Source: Magicicada septendecula
Taxonomy: Eukaryota; Arthropoda; Insecta; Hemiptera; Cicadidae
NCBI GenBank assembly: GCA_034769895.1
Contig: CM068367.1
Span: 312,107,986 to 312,171,985, forward strand
Length of the DNA: 64,000 nucleotides
Direction: 5' to 3'
The notes beneath the pieces were generated by a model. That model was not told the origin of the DNA. It saw only the letters and a list, made by a program, of their open reading frames with translations, and did not search any database. This document shows positions 37,201 to 47,452 of this stretch, one piece after another (the first letter of the stretch is position 1; every line of letters starts with the position of its first letter). The position numbers were made by a program, and so were the translations under genes.

Positions 37201-38370
37201 ATAAATAATTATTTTCTTGTGCAAATATTTTCATGACTGATAATTACACATCAAATGATTTATAAATAAAATGTTTGTAACTAAATCATTAAGAATTTTA
37301 TAAATAACATTACTTATTCTAAATAACCACTTACGTGTTACTAGGCAAACTAACCTAGAACCGAGGAATATATTTTTGTCACAAAGAAACAATTCTGTTC
37401 TTGAATGATTTTAATGAAATGAAAGCAATAATAAGAGTTTTTTTCTTTAGATTTTGTCTCTTTCCAGTACATGGTTCTGCTAATTAATGAATTAATAATA
37501 ATAATATTTTTTACAGTGCAACGCTCAAAGCACGTGTTGACCTTAACTGCTATATACTTTTGCATAACATACGATAGTACGATATTATCGGCTATCGTAC
37601 CGAGTTTAATAATTTTAAATTTTTGTTCTTTTGTTATAGTAATAGATAAGTAAATATTGTTATTCAAACTCACATCTTTATATCTGGTATCATGTATCTT
37701 CAAAGAATTCACTAAATTGGTAATATAATTAACTAAAGTGAACCTAACCTCGTTCACAATAATATTGTACCTTACAATAGTGTTACCAGCCTTGAGATAC
37801 AGAGATCTCAATATTTGTTTAAATTTGTTATTGTTGTAAAAATGTCTTATTAATTGTTTTAAAAGAGTTTACTGAATTTAATCATTGTCAATAACTCCTC
37901 AGTTTATTATCAGTGGAATCAGAGTTTTAATTTCTATAAAATAGAAGCAGTAATTTAATTTTTTTTATAAACAGTTCTCTCATAATGTGGCGGTAGTATT
38001 TGAATTACTGATATCATTCAACTTACAATTGAATATTTGATCTATTTTATTGTTTATGTGCATTCTTTTCGATATTCAAAAGGAATATCTACGTATGTAT
38101 GTCAAGTGTGTTTACAGTAAGAGAAGTCGCCATCGAGAATAGTGAGGATATCCACGGATGGTAAGTGGGGAGGTTAACACAGTGAAGTGATAGCAAGCCT
38201 AATACTCTTTTAAACCACAAACTATAAACGTGAACATTAATTCCAATCACCCAATTTTAATAATCATATCTAATAATAATCATCAACAATAACATCATAT
38301 CTGCATATACTCGACTGAATTATCTAAGCAGCATCAATCAACTCTATCTTAAAGTCGTTGTATTGTTACA
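34231..38370 (+). repeat. Probable 5' LTR, about 4.1 kb
   Basis: The right end (TTGTTACA) is well fixed by the primer site three bases on. The left end is proposed at 34,231, where TGTAACGTACC follows ATATATAG: the termini TGTAAC and GTTACA are perfect inverted repeats, and the border resembles that at 5,174. The block is A-rich on this strand, above all at 34.7-36.5 kb. A CCAATCA box (36,653) and TATA-like sequences (36,875-36,905) could belong to its promoter. The left end is the weak point; a shorter LTR starting further right cannot be excluded. Confidence 0.42.
37350..37811 (-). CDS. Unrecognised 153-codon frame antisense to the LTR
   Basis: An open frame of 153 codons on the minus strand within the proposed LTR of the plus-strand element. 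Composition is I-, N-, K- and V-rich as the base composition would dictate, with cysteines only at residues about 93 and 98 and in the C-terminal third. No signal peptide, transmembrane segment or domain is recognised. Its length is at the edge of what chance gives in 64 kb of DNA this AT-rich. It could be a chance frame, an antisense product of the LTR, or a remnant of a different insertion. Confidence 0.2.
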   Translation of the reverse strand: MRSLYLKAGNTIVRYNIIVNEVRFTLVNYITNLVNSLKIHDTRYKDVSLNNNIYLSITITKEQKFKIIKLGTIADNIVLSYVMQKYIAVKVNTCFERCTVKNIIIINSLISRTMYWKETKSKEKNSYYCFHFIKIIQEQNCFFVTKIYSSVLG

Positions 38371-38373
38371 ACG

Positions 38374-38384
38374 TGGCGCCCAAC
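38374..38384 (+). other. Primer binding site, tRNA-Lys type
   Basis: TGGCGCCCAACG follows TTGTTACAACG. The first eight bases are complementary to the 3' end of tRNA-Lys. The same eleven bases serve the minus-strand element at 3,083-3,093. Confidence 0.85.
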
Positions 38385-38493
38385 GTCTGAGCGCGAATTA
38401 GGACGAAAACACCTAACAATTTAGTTAATTGAATAAATAATTTCTCAACCTAATTCGACAGCAGGACAGCAAGTACATTACACAGATAGAAAG

Positions 38494-39444
38494 ATGTATA
38501 GAAGGTCAACATCGAAGAAACGAGCGGCAGAGGCCGAGAGAGAGGCTAGATTGGAGGAGAAAGAAGCGACGTCGGCAGAGGACGTTGAAGAAATATTACT
38601 GGAAATTGAAGGTAGACAACCTGAACCGGCGGAGGAGGTTCAACAGCCGGAAGGTGAACCAGAGGTTATACAGCAGGAACCACAACCAGAGGTGAGCCAA
38701 CCTGAGAAACCAACATCATCGATAGATGCCAACATTTTAGAAATATTACGGGCAATAAAGAGAATGGGTGAAAACAGTCAATCCACAAAGGAGGAGTTAG
38801 TCACAATCAATAAGAAGATAGAAGATGGCCAGAAGGACAGCCAAAAGAACATAGAGTCGTTGAATAAGAAAATAGAAGACGGACAGAAGAATATGGAAGA
38901 GTTATTGGAGAAAAATATGGAAATAATGAAAGAAAATCTATCTGCGGAGTTGGGAATCAAGATCGATGAGACCAACAAAAAGATAGATGAAATGAACGTG
39001 AAAATCAATAAAGATATTGAGTCAATGAAGAGTGATAACGAGAAAATATGGCAACAAATGGCCGACAACAGCTACAGAACTGAAGAAATTGCAAAAAATA
39101 CGATAGAAGCAATTGACAAAAAATTGGAAGAAAACACAGAAGCGACGGAAGAGAGGATTGCAGTAATGGCGACGGAAATCCATGAAGAGATGTCCAACAT
39201 ACGGAGAGAAGGTGAGATGAATAAACAAAAAATTGTACAAACTGAAACGGATTTCAACCACCGTATCGACAGTCTCGAGGAAACCCACAACAACCAGGTA
39301 GGAGTAATAGAACGGAGACAGACGGAAATGATAGCCGCACACACCACACTGGGGGAGAGGTGTGAAGAAATCTCAACCAAAGTGGACGCGGTCAAACATC
39401 AGGTGAACAACGACCGAGAACAGTTAAATGAACGGCAACAATAG
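38494..39444 (+). CDS. Coiled-coil Gag-like protein, 316 codons
   Basis: The longest open frame in the window; its ATG is 110 bp after the primer binding site. Residues 1-10 are basic (MYRRSTSKKR), 11-70 acidic with P/E/Q repeats, 71-80 hold the QPEKPTSSIDAN region, and about 80-316 form a long charged coiled coil with an internal repeat (NKKIEDGQK at 106-114 and 124-132, a related NKKIDEMN at 161-168). The first 100 residues match the plan of the minus-strand protein at 2,532-2,993. No major homology region, capsid fold signature, CCHC knuckle or protease motif is seen, so it is either only the N-terminal part of Gag or an unusual structural protein. Codon use is even and not repeat-derived. 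Stop is TAG at 39,442. The 96-107-codon frames on the other strand are shadows. Confidence 0.78.
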   Translation: MYRRSTSKKRAAEAEREARLEEKEATSAEDVEEILLEIEGRQPEPAEEVQQPEGEPEVIQQEPQPEVSQPEKPTSSIDANILEILRAIKRMGENSQSTKEELVTINKKIEDGQKDSQKNIESLNKKIEDGQKNMEELLEKNMEIMKENLSAELGIKIDETNKKIDEMNVKINKDIESMKSDNEKIWQQMADNSYRTEEIAKNTIEAIDKKLEENTEATEERIAVMATEIHEEMSNIRREGEMNKQKIVQTETDFNHRIDSLEETHNNQVGVIERRQTEMIAAHTTLGERCEEISTKVDAVKHQVNNDREQLNERQQ

Positions 39445-39772
39445 TCAGATGAACAGTTTTTCTTATAATAAATTAATTGGGACTTTTAACTAATAAACCT
39501 AAATGGACACGACAGCCTTGGATAAAACGATTGTAGCTAATCGGAAACAATGAAATATTTGTACTTTTAAATTAGTGTTACGTTTAGGAAAGTTTTTAGG
39601 TACCTGTCAGATAAAGGGTACGTTCTATTAATGCACGTTTTTCTTTATTATACTACAACGAAATAAGTAATATCATGAAAGTGCAATATACTAAAATGCT
39701 ACGACAGGAGAACAATATAAAACTGTGTCAATTATTCTTTGATAATTTTTAAGTTGTGTATGGAGTGTAATG

Positions 39773-39819
<47 letters not shown>

Positions 39820-41924
39820 GTAAGTTATGGGAGGTGAAATGAAATTTTAGGGATAAATCCATCACCAGTCAAGTAAGAGACATTAAGTTAAAGTTTTCTA
39901 ATTAAATTTCGAGACTAAAGTTAATATTCTTAAATTAATTCGTAACGCCGGAAGCACATGTATATATGTATAGTTTAAGAACGTTTGGAACGTTGAGTTG
40001 ATCAGAATGACGACGTCGAACCAACGATTACGGAAATGAAATAAAGGATTTATGCTTATAATGAGAAAACTACAGGTTTGAGATGTAATATTGTAACGAT
40101 ACATCTTGTTTAGCTAAATTTAAGAATATATCTTGTCTCATTCATACAAGCAGTCAGTTCAGTGAATGGAACAATATCGGAACAGCAAAGAGTTGCATCC
40201 AGCTTATTTTTAGTAAAATTAACACGTTAGACGCTAATGTGCCATGCCACAAGACAGCGTGACTTCAGCCTGATGTGTGGGAAAGGGTAAATAATGTACC
40301 ACTATATTAAGAACGGAAATATAAAATTACAACGCGCTCTATGTGAACCGAACTGTCTACCACGTTCGTCAGGAGTCGTATCGTGAAACGGTTATAAATA
40401 ATCTTCCGTGTTAAATCCAGTTAGATTCTCGGTAATAATTAAGCTGGAAAGCGGGATGCCTTTTATGAAAGTTAGTGACATGTAGTTCTAATGTTTTTAT
40501 AATTTTACTAACATGTGTATTTGTAGAGCTATACAAAGAAATAATTTAAATTAAAAATAACAAATATATTTTTGTATAAATATAATTGCTAGAATTAAAA
40601 ATATAAATTTTAGAATCTGTCAAGTTAATCGTTTTTCAAATAAACTCGACATTTTTGAAACTACTCTTGAAATTTATAAAAACAGAAATTACACGCGTAA
40701 ACGTTGAATTTACTTATCGGTAACCGTGTTTAGTTGTCATTACCAGCTTGACGATAACACGCTGATTGCTGGACTCAAAACGTTGACAACTGTCGTTTTT
40801 TACGATAGCTATTTAATGCGGTTTCGTTCTGTCTGATTTGTTTAACGTAAAACTTCAAGCGTTTCTAATACGGCAGTTACGTTCTGAAAAACGTTTACGC
40901 CACTGAGGATGTTGTACAACCTGATTTTAAATAAAGTCAGAAAAAAATAATTACACCACATATTGTAGGAAGTCACTACACTACAGTGCACATTGAGATG
41001 TCTATTACTTCCATGAAATGAAGACAGTAGCAGTGAGAGGTATACTCCTTGTTGTGGAAGAAGTATGTTAACTTTACAATCATCACTTGTGCGTAGGACA
41101 GAAAGTGCAGTGCTCTTCTGCAGTTCCAATTTATGTATGTAGGTCTATTTCTGTGTAGGCCTAAATTATTCAGTGTCTTATAAGCCCATTAATTTCACAT
41201 CCTGAGGCCCTCTTTCATATTTATAAAAGCTCTGTCAGTAAACAAGAAAAATCGATTGTTTTTCTTTATGAATAATTGTCAGCTATTTAAAATCGTTACT
41301 GTGATAGAAAGGGAGACGTATCTGTATGCATTTTATAAAATTGCAACTTTCTTCTTACGTTACAGGTTTTCATTTTTTTCCTCATGTTTCACACCTTGCT
41401 GTGATGCAAACCGTCATTTAGTTATTGTCAAATGCTACATTCTTTCTTTCCTCATAACTTTATTATAGACTTTTTCATTTAACAAGCTGGTCCTAAATAT
41501 TCTTTCTAATGATTCCTGTCTTCACTTTTTCCCGAAGGCATAAGGAAGCGAACACAAAGACCTCAATCAAAGCAAAAAACTACATTTTTTTTGGACGTAA
41601 AAAGTATTCAAGTTAGAAAAGGGGAAACATTTTTTTGTATAATACGAATGCTATTTTTGTAGAATGTAGAAGAAAATTTAGTGACAATGTTTCTTATATT
41701 ATTTCAGTAGAGTTTGCGTTATTTTAAATTAAATTATGAAATGTTTAAATAAAAACCAAACACAACCTTTGTCGGAAAAGGTAAGAATAAAGAAGCCCTT
41801 TCACTTTCACGTCTTAAAAATATTAACAACGGATCGACCATTTATAAGGGATTTACTGACTATTTAGACCTACATGCAGCTTAGAAAATTCAACGATAGA
41901 CCAACCGACAAAAAGTAATAACTT
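39445..41924. other. DNA downstream of the gag-like frame, no gene recognised
   Basis: Part of the element's internal region presumably lies here, but no polymerase motifs were found in any frame. A (TA)n run lies at 39,776-39,811. A TAGGCCTA occurs at 41,156. Confidence 0.45.
39776..39811. repeat. (TA)n microsatellite
   Basis: About eighteen TA dinucleotides, 330 bp after the gag-like stop codon. It may mark the border where the plus-strand element was broken. Confidence 0.95.
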
Positions 41925-42200
41925 CTTTGTCTTCAAGTGCCATCTGCTCTAAGAAGGCTGACAACCAACTTGGCACTGCAAACTCTAAACTGAGCAGCTC
42001 TAAATAAGTCGGTAGAGGTGCAGTTGAAACAATATCTCCAGTTCTTTAACCAGGTGGAAGGTTATACTCGTATCTTTCGGAGTGCATTATGTGTCCCAGG
42101 TATTGTAGTTTTCTGATTTTAACAGTATTAATAATTTCTATCTTCTTCTGCATCCTTCTCGTCACCTCAACATTAGAGCATTATCTATCCAACTTATACC
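41925..42200 (-). pseudogene. Decayed LINE fragment: C-terminus
   Basis: On the minus strand a frame near 42,190-42,060 reads KIRKLQYLGHIMHSERYE, the usual KxRKLxYLGHIMRxEKY landmark. A second frame from about 42,035 reads NWRYCFNCTSTDLFRAA and continues to LLRADGT and a stop at about 41,940, which matches the WFGCxxxxLFRAA...ANLR end of one insect LINE group. Two frameshifts separate the parts. It is a different LINE group from the fragment immediately to its right. Confidence 0.75.
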
Positions 42201-42428
42201 TAAAATTCTTCGAAATTATGTTTTACTGCTATTAACAATTGGCACTGCATAATACAATTCAAATAATTTAACAGAGTACGATATACCGCGTTTTTTGTTA
42301 TTAGTTAGATACTAACGACTTGACAGTAGTAACGACTACAATCGGTAGTAATAATTTTTTCTTCTATTTCTCTTCTTTCTCTTACCTGTCCCCTCCTCCT
42401 TTTCCTTTGCTTTCTTTTCTTCTTCTTG
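42201..42428. other. Spacer between two LINE fragments, pyrimidine-rich end
   Basis: No coding seen. The right end (about 42,358-42,427) is a CT-rich stretch that, on the minus strand, is an A/G-rich tail following the LINE fragment at 42,429. Confidence 0.5.
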
Positions 42429-43420
42429 TAGGCATCCAGTCTGTTTCGGGTTCACAGAGCCTACCGCCGCTTTCTTGGTCTTCCCAAAAATCTTCTTTGT
42501 TAGTAGTGTAAACCATTACTAGCCTAAGGTAATGAGCTGTACGATATTCTCACATGCTCCCTCCAGCGTGTAATACAAGTTCTTATTTTTCTCTAGCATA
42601 TTTATACCCCTCACTCTTTCCTTATTGCATCACTTCTTAATCTGTCTCTCAAAAGACATATTCTGTACATAATCTGTCTCACAAAAACTATCTTTAGGAA
42701 CTTCATTTCGGAGGCCACAATTACGGTAATTCTTCCTTTTGATTATTTGATAGTGTACACGTCTCACTCCCATACCACAGTACCGGAGTCTTAATTAGAT
42801 TGACTTAACCTTGGTACTCGTACTTACTTTGTTCTAAAAATCCTACTACTACTTGTGCCACAAGTCAACTTGAATTTATGTACTTTATTCATTACGTCTT
42901 TATTGATACCACAATTTATCCTCCTTCGTAAATAATTAAAGTGGCTGAATTCCTTTAATACTTTGTCATCAAGTTTTTCGTCTTGGATACAAATGTTTTA
43001 ATTTTATATTCCTGGCATACGAGATGACACTGATACTATGAAATTCTCTTGAATTATGAGTTGATCATCACCAAGAAGTAGTGTGTTAATATTCATTCAC
43101 CTTAATATTACATTCTTACCAAGTTCTACTACAATGTATACTTCCGTTTCTATCTTATAATTAAATCGTAAATACATATTTTAAACAAAGTAGGTGACAA
43201 AGACGACGGCCTTGTCTTAAACTTTGGTTAATGTGTATTTCTGATAAGAAGGTAGTGGCTGCTCTAGACTAAACTGTTGTCTCACATAGAAATTCCGAAT
43301 AATCTTTATTAAATATTTATCGTAACATTTCCGTTCTAATATATTTACTGCGTGTACTATTGTAAATGCTTCTTGCTGTATGAAATATTATATTTATCAC
43401 AATGAGGATTATTTATAAAG
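42429..43420 (-). pseudogene. Decayed LINE with reverse transcriptase core motifs
   Basis: About 1 kb of a LINE ORF2 on the minus strand, broken by many stops and shifts but readable in order. AFTIVHAVNILERK and LIKIIRNFY (about 43,380-43,300) match the region after motif A. SLRQGRRLCHLLCL (about 43,225) matches motif B (RQGCPLSPLLF). NTLLLGDDQLIIQ (about 43,100) matches the catalytic motif C (TLLFADDQVIIQ) with both aspartates kept. FSHFNYLRRRINCGINKDV (about 42,925), VLWYGSETCTL (about 42,780), EMKFLKIVFVRQIMYRIC (about 42,705) and FLGRPRKRR (about 42,470) follow. The order and the final AAG-rich tail match the younger copy at 17.8 kb. No host gene is implied. Confidence 0.8.
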
Positions 43421-46400
43421 CTATCATATTTTGGTGCACTTGTATTGACCGTTGTATTTATTTACATTTTATATACATAATATTCAAAATAATATTACAC
43501 AATATAATACACAATATAATACACAATATTTACATATTATTTACATGAATTTTTTGTAATTAAAGCCTGGCTTTAAATTCTCATATTTATGATTTCTGAA
43601 GCTGCAGAGGAAGCATATTCTTATTCTGAAAATGTAATATAGTAAATGTAAATTTAATTCTACTATTAAGATTCTAGGCAGCGGCTGCAGGTTTTGTTAA
43701 TTTGTTGTATTCGGATAGAGATCAATTATTTTAATAAGGAGAACAGGTGCAAAATACATTGCGGTTTCTCAAATTGAAGAAAGAAATACTAGTCACGACC
43801 CGCCTGTGAATTTATTTAAATCCGTTCACAGTCAACGTATATACTTTAACTACAAGTATGAGCACATACACAAACGGACATATATACACACACCTGTTTG
43901 CGATCTCATAGAACCCATATATGCGCGGAATCAATGTTTTCCACCCTTGAAGCATGAAGTTATTCCGTTAAGTGTACGCTGCGGCGGGTAGATCAAAACT
44001 TTTATATACATAAATTACCCTCCGCTGTTTTCCAATTCCAGTAATAGGAAATATATGATTTCACTGGAATAAAAGGGGAAAGCGTTGGAATTCAGGTGTC
44101 TGGAAGCTTCACAGATCGCAACGGCACGTAATCAATAACACAAAGCTCTCCAGACTCGTTACACTAAAACCTAAACTGATTCCCTCCATTGGAATTTATA
44201 TTGGTTTCCACCGCCACCAATCCGCTGTTCAATATGACGTTATATCGCATTCGCCAACATTCAAAAGTTAATGCCAGCGAAATATTTATGTGTATAAGAA
44301 TAAGCACGGCTTACGTATTGTTTACGAAATCCGAGACAATTAGAAAACTCATATTTAATAATAAAAAAGGTAATACTAATGCAAACCCATTATAATTTAT
44401 GTAACAGAATTACGCACAAATAAAAGATCAAGATTTGGTATTTAATAATGAATTTTTATTATCAATGTAATTATTTTTATAAGAATGCTGTTTCCAAAGG
44501 CAAATATGGTTTGAGAGATTGTATATACCACACGTAGGAATCAACGCAGGCGAGCCAAAGTACAATTTCATAACAAATTTTGCTAATACTTGCACTAATA
44601 TTTCTCCGATACGATTCATTTATTGTTAATTGTTACGTGCATATAATAGAAAGTAATGTAATTAGCATGCAACTGAAATAAATACTGATCTCTAAGTTTG
44701 TTCTACAATTAAAAGAATATTTATTTAACATTTTTAATAACTAGAGCATTATATTCATAAAGTTCTTAAATTTTAAAATCGCTGAATATTGTCAGTCATT
44801 ATTATTACAAAAGGCACACATTTCAACGTCATACATTTATACGGCAATAACGGCTAGAATACAACGCGTACACTTACCTGTAAGTACCAAAATTATGATA
44901 TAAAGTAAAAGAAATAATAAAGAACCATTATAAATCGAGTTGTAATCATTTGTTTGCACCAAAACACACAATTCGTATATTATAACCTGCATCAAACGTA
45001 TTTGTGCCAGCTGTCGTATACAAACACTTCTGGAAGTAAATTATTTTATTTAAACGCAATCTATTATTTCCATATATCCTTTCTTGATACAATCTGTCAG
45101 AACAGCCACTGTAAAAAAGTGTTTTATGTATGTAAAATTTACCCAGAAAAGATCAGGCTAAATTGTCAGTATAATTAATAAATTAGATGATTGATATTTT
45201 GATAATTATTGATATGACTGACAAAAGTGTATGTACTATAAGTTTGATTCGTACTCAACAAATATAGGGAAGACAGAAAATAAAATGGTTAAAGTATACG
45301 GAGATAGAGAGAAATAGATAGAAAGATTAACAGAGAGAGAGAGAGACAGACAGACAGACAAACAGACAGATAGAGAGAAACAGAAAGATAGAAAGACAGA
45401 AACAGAGAGACAAACACATATACACATAACAGACAGACAGAAGCGGACAGACAAATAAAATAAATATACAGACAGACAAATAAATATACAGTTAGACAGA
45501 CAGAGGGCAAGGGACATAGAGCGATGGAGGGAGAAATAATCACAAAAGACATAACAAGGAGAACGCGGTCCTGTGGCAAGCAAATAGTATGATTTTTCTA
45601 TCCTTTCGTTTTTTCGAAGTAGTAGTAATAACAGTAATAGTAATGTTAATAAAATAAAAATATATCTTGTTAAATGTTATCAGTTTTCTGATTGAAGTTC
45701 TTATCTCTACGTGTTTATGGTAAACAAAACTGATTCGTAAGTGCATAATATATATTCTAGGATTGTTTTCCTTTTATTTCTGGACGTAGAATGAAAAATA
45801 CGGCTTATACTTAAATGATAATGTTTTTCTTGCTTTGTTGTTTCCTATCTGGCTCACAAATGTGAATGCTTTCAGAAGAAAGGAAAAATAATTTGGACGT
45901 CCACTGCTGAATGGGTTTAGAATAGGAATGGGAATCTACGTGTGTTGTGTTTTGGGTAAGCGTACGCGCGTGTGTAGGGGAATGCGTGATACGCATTTGT
46001 CTTGCCGTGGTCCGTGGTTCTGATGTAATATAGAATGCCCAGAGGCACCGAGCTCTAATGCATTCTCACTCGACATCACTTTTCATTAAACCCTTTGCCT
46101 AAACGAGAACAGAATCAAAGGTCACCGCCTCACTCTAAGCTACAGTATACAGGTACAGTTTAATATATATTTTCTCTTATGGATTTTGTTGCATGAAAGC
46201 AAATACCATTTTGTTTTCAACGTAATTATTACGCACGCAAAACATTTGGCACTGAAGATAAACGACGTTGCAAAGGAAATCAAAACACAATTTTTTTAAA
46301 TGTTGTATTTACTTTTAGTAGATATTTGAATTTAGCAATTGGTTTTCATATTCCTTGTAATTTTCACACAGAGACTTGCGTAGGCCCTACTCGGAATTTT

Positions 46401-46984
46401 GTTATCAATACTTTCCTCATTTGTAAATTTACTTTCATTAATATTATTATTAGAACGTTACGATAATAATAATAATAATAATAGTCATCATCATCATCAT
46501 CATCGTCGCGTCGTCGTCGTCATTATCATCATCGTTACCTTCATTATCACCATAATTACTGTAAAAATAATTATTATTGTGAATTATTGGATATTATTTC
46601 TAACATTATATTATTTTACTTATTTGTTGACGATGCTATTATGTTTGACTTTCTGGCTCTATGTTAATTATTGTCCACTTATAACGTTACGTGTTATACT
46701 GAAACCGAACCCGTCTACGGTGTGGATGTATAAACGAAATAGGTGGCCCGTACCGTGCTTCGTCTGGGTGAAAAGTTTGAAACCAAACTGCGAATGGGTG
46801 AAACGTACGGTGTTAATAAAGTCAACCGTAACAAAACGTAGTTGTTAACCAAAAAAGTGAGGCTTCCCTTTTTCAATTCTCCATCCCGCACCTTTGCTAG
46901 CGGGAAATGTATATTCAGAAGAACGTGACTGAGGACTATTATATTTTTCGGTTAGTATGAACGACTGTGGTCTACGTTCGTTTT
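43421..46984. other. Intergenic DNA with simple repeats, no gene recognised
   Basis: Contains three ACACAATATAAT units (43,494-43,530), a degenerate GACA/GATA/GAGA region (45,300-45,510) and a (ATA)n-(TCA)n-(CGT)n compound repeat (46,463-46,540). The 149-codon plus frame at 46,399-46,848 runs through the last and is repeat-derived at its N-terminus; the rest is not recognisable. Confidence 0.55.
45300..45512. repeat. Degenerate GACA/GAGA/GATA repeat
   Basis: Interspersed GACA, GAGA, GATA and AAACAGA units. The Leu/Ser/Cys-rich frames on the other strand are translations of this repeat. Confidence 0.9.
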
Positions 46985-47400
46985 ATCTGCTCACTCCTCC
47001 CTTCCTTCCTTCCCCTCTCCCACACTGCATTCGTACTCTCCCGACGTTTCTATTTTCTTTCTTCAGTCAATACGGCACCACACTTCTTTTTGGGCTCTGC
47101 CTGCAAATCTGCATAATTATGTGACTTTTCCTGAATGGTTCTTTGATGTCCTCTTGGGTAATTCGGGATTTTCGATATATATTTCGTTTCTTTACTCCAT
47201 CTATTAGCCATTTTAATTTTCTAAGGTAGTTGAATCTTCTGTGATTCTTTTGGGATTTATTCTTTGAAGGTGTCCATAAAAACCAATTCTTCTTTTCCTA
47301 ATTGCGTCATTAATTTTATCAATATGACTATAAAGTTCATTGTTAAGGCGTCTTCTATATTGTTCTCCCTCTTCTAATTGTTCCAAATATTTTCCTGAAA
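46985..47400 (-). pseudogene. LINE fragment: C-terminus
   Basis: On the minus strand from about 47,390: GKYLEQLEEGEQYRRRLNNE leads to AIRKRRIGFYGHLQRINPKR. After a frameshift near 47,215, LKWLIDGVKKRNIYRKSRIT runs to a stop near 47,088, and TEERK with ESTNAVWERGRKEG follows in another frame. This is the order of one insect LINE group (IRKRRIxFYGHLxRMxPxR, then KWxxEVxxDL, then WTEERxxxxSERMxxYW). The 5' side meets a (TATG)(CG)(CA) tract at 47,412-47,452 that supplies a false start to the open frame. Confidence 0.75.
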
Positions 47401-47418
47401 TATATAAAGAATATATAT

Positions 47419-47452
47419 GCGCGCGCGCACACACACACACACGCACACACAT
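47419..47452. repeat. (GC)n(AC)n alternating tract
   Basis: Alternating purine-pyrimidine run of 34 bases. Confidence 0.93.

Larger units (their letters stand above)
34231..39444 (+). mobile_element. LTR retrotransposon, plus strand, 3' part not found
   Basis: A second element of the same broad type as that at 1-5,174, in the opposite orientation: long A-rich LTR, tRNA-Lys-type primer site, then a coiled-coil gag-like frame. No polymerase, polypurine tract or 3' LTR is visible in the 24 kb that follow. A search by eye for the start of the LTR (TGTAACGTACC) downstream found nothing. The right border after 39,444 is therefore unknown. I infer a 3'-truncated or rearranged copy whose gag frame nevertheless stayed open. 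Confidence 0.6.

Noticed and set aside
38778..39395. Minus-strand frames of 96-107 codons
   Set aside because: They are shadows of the plus-strand gag-like frame.
45236..45583. 115- and 96-codon frames resembling a Cys/Leu/Ser-rich membrane protein
   Set aside because: They are antisense translations of the degenerate GACA/GAGA repeat.
46399..46848. 149-codon frame with Asn, His and Ile runs
   Set aside because: Its N-terminal half is the translation of ATA/TCA/CGT microsatellites and the rest has no recognised motif.
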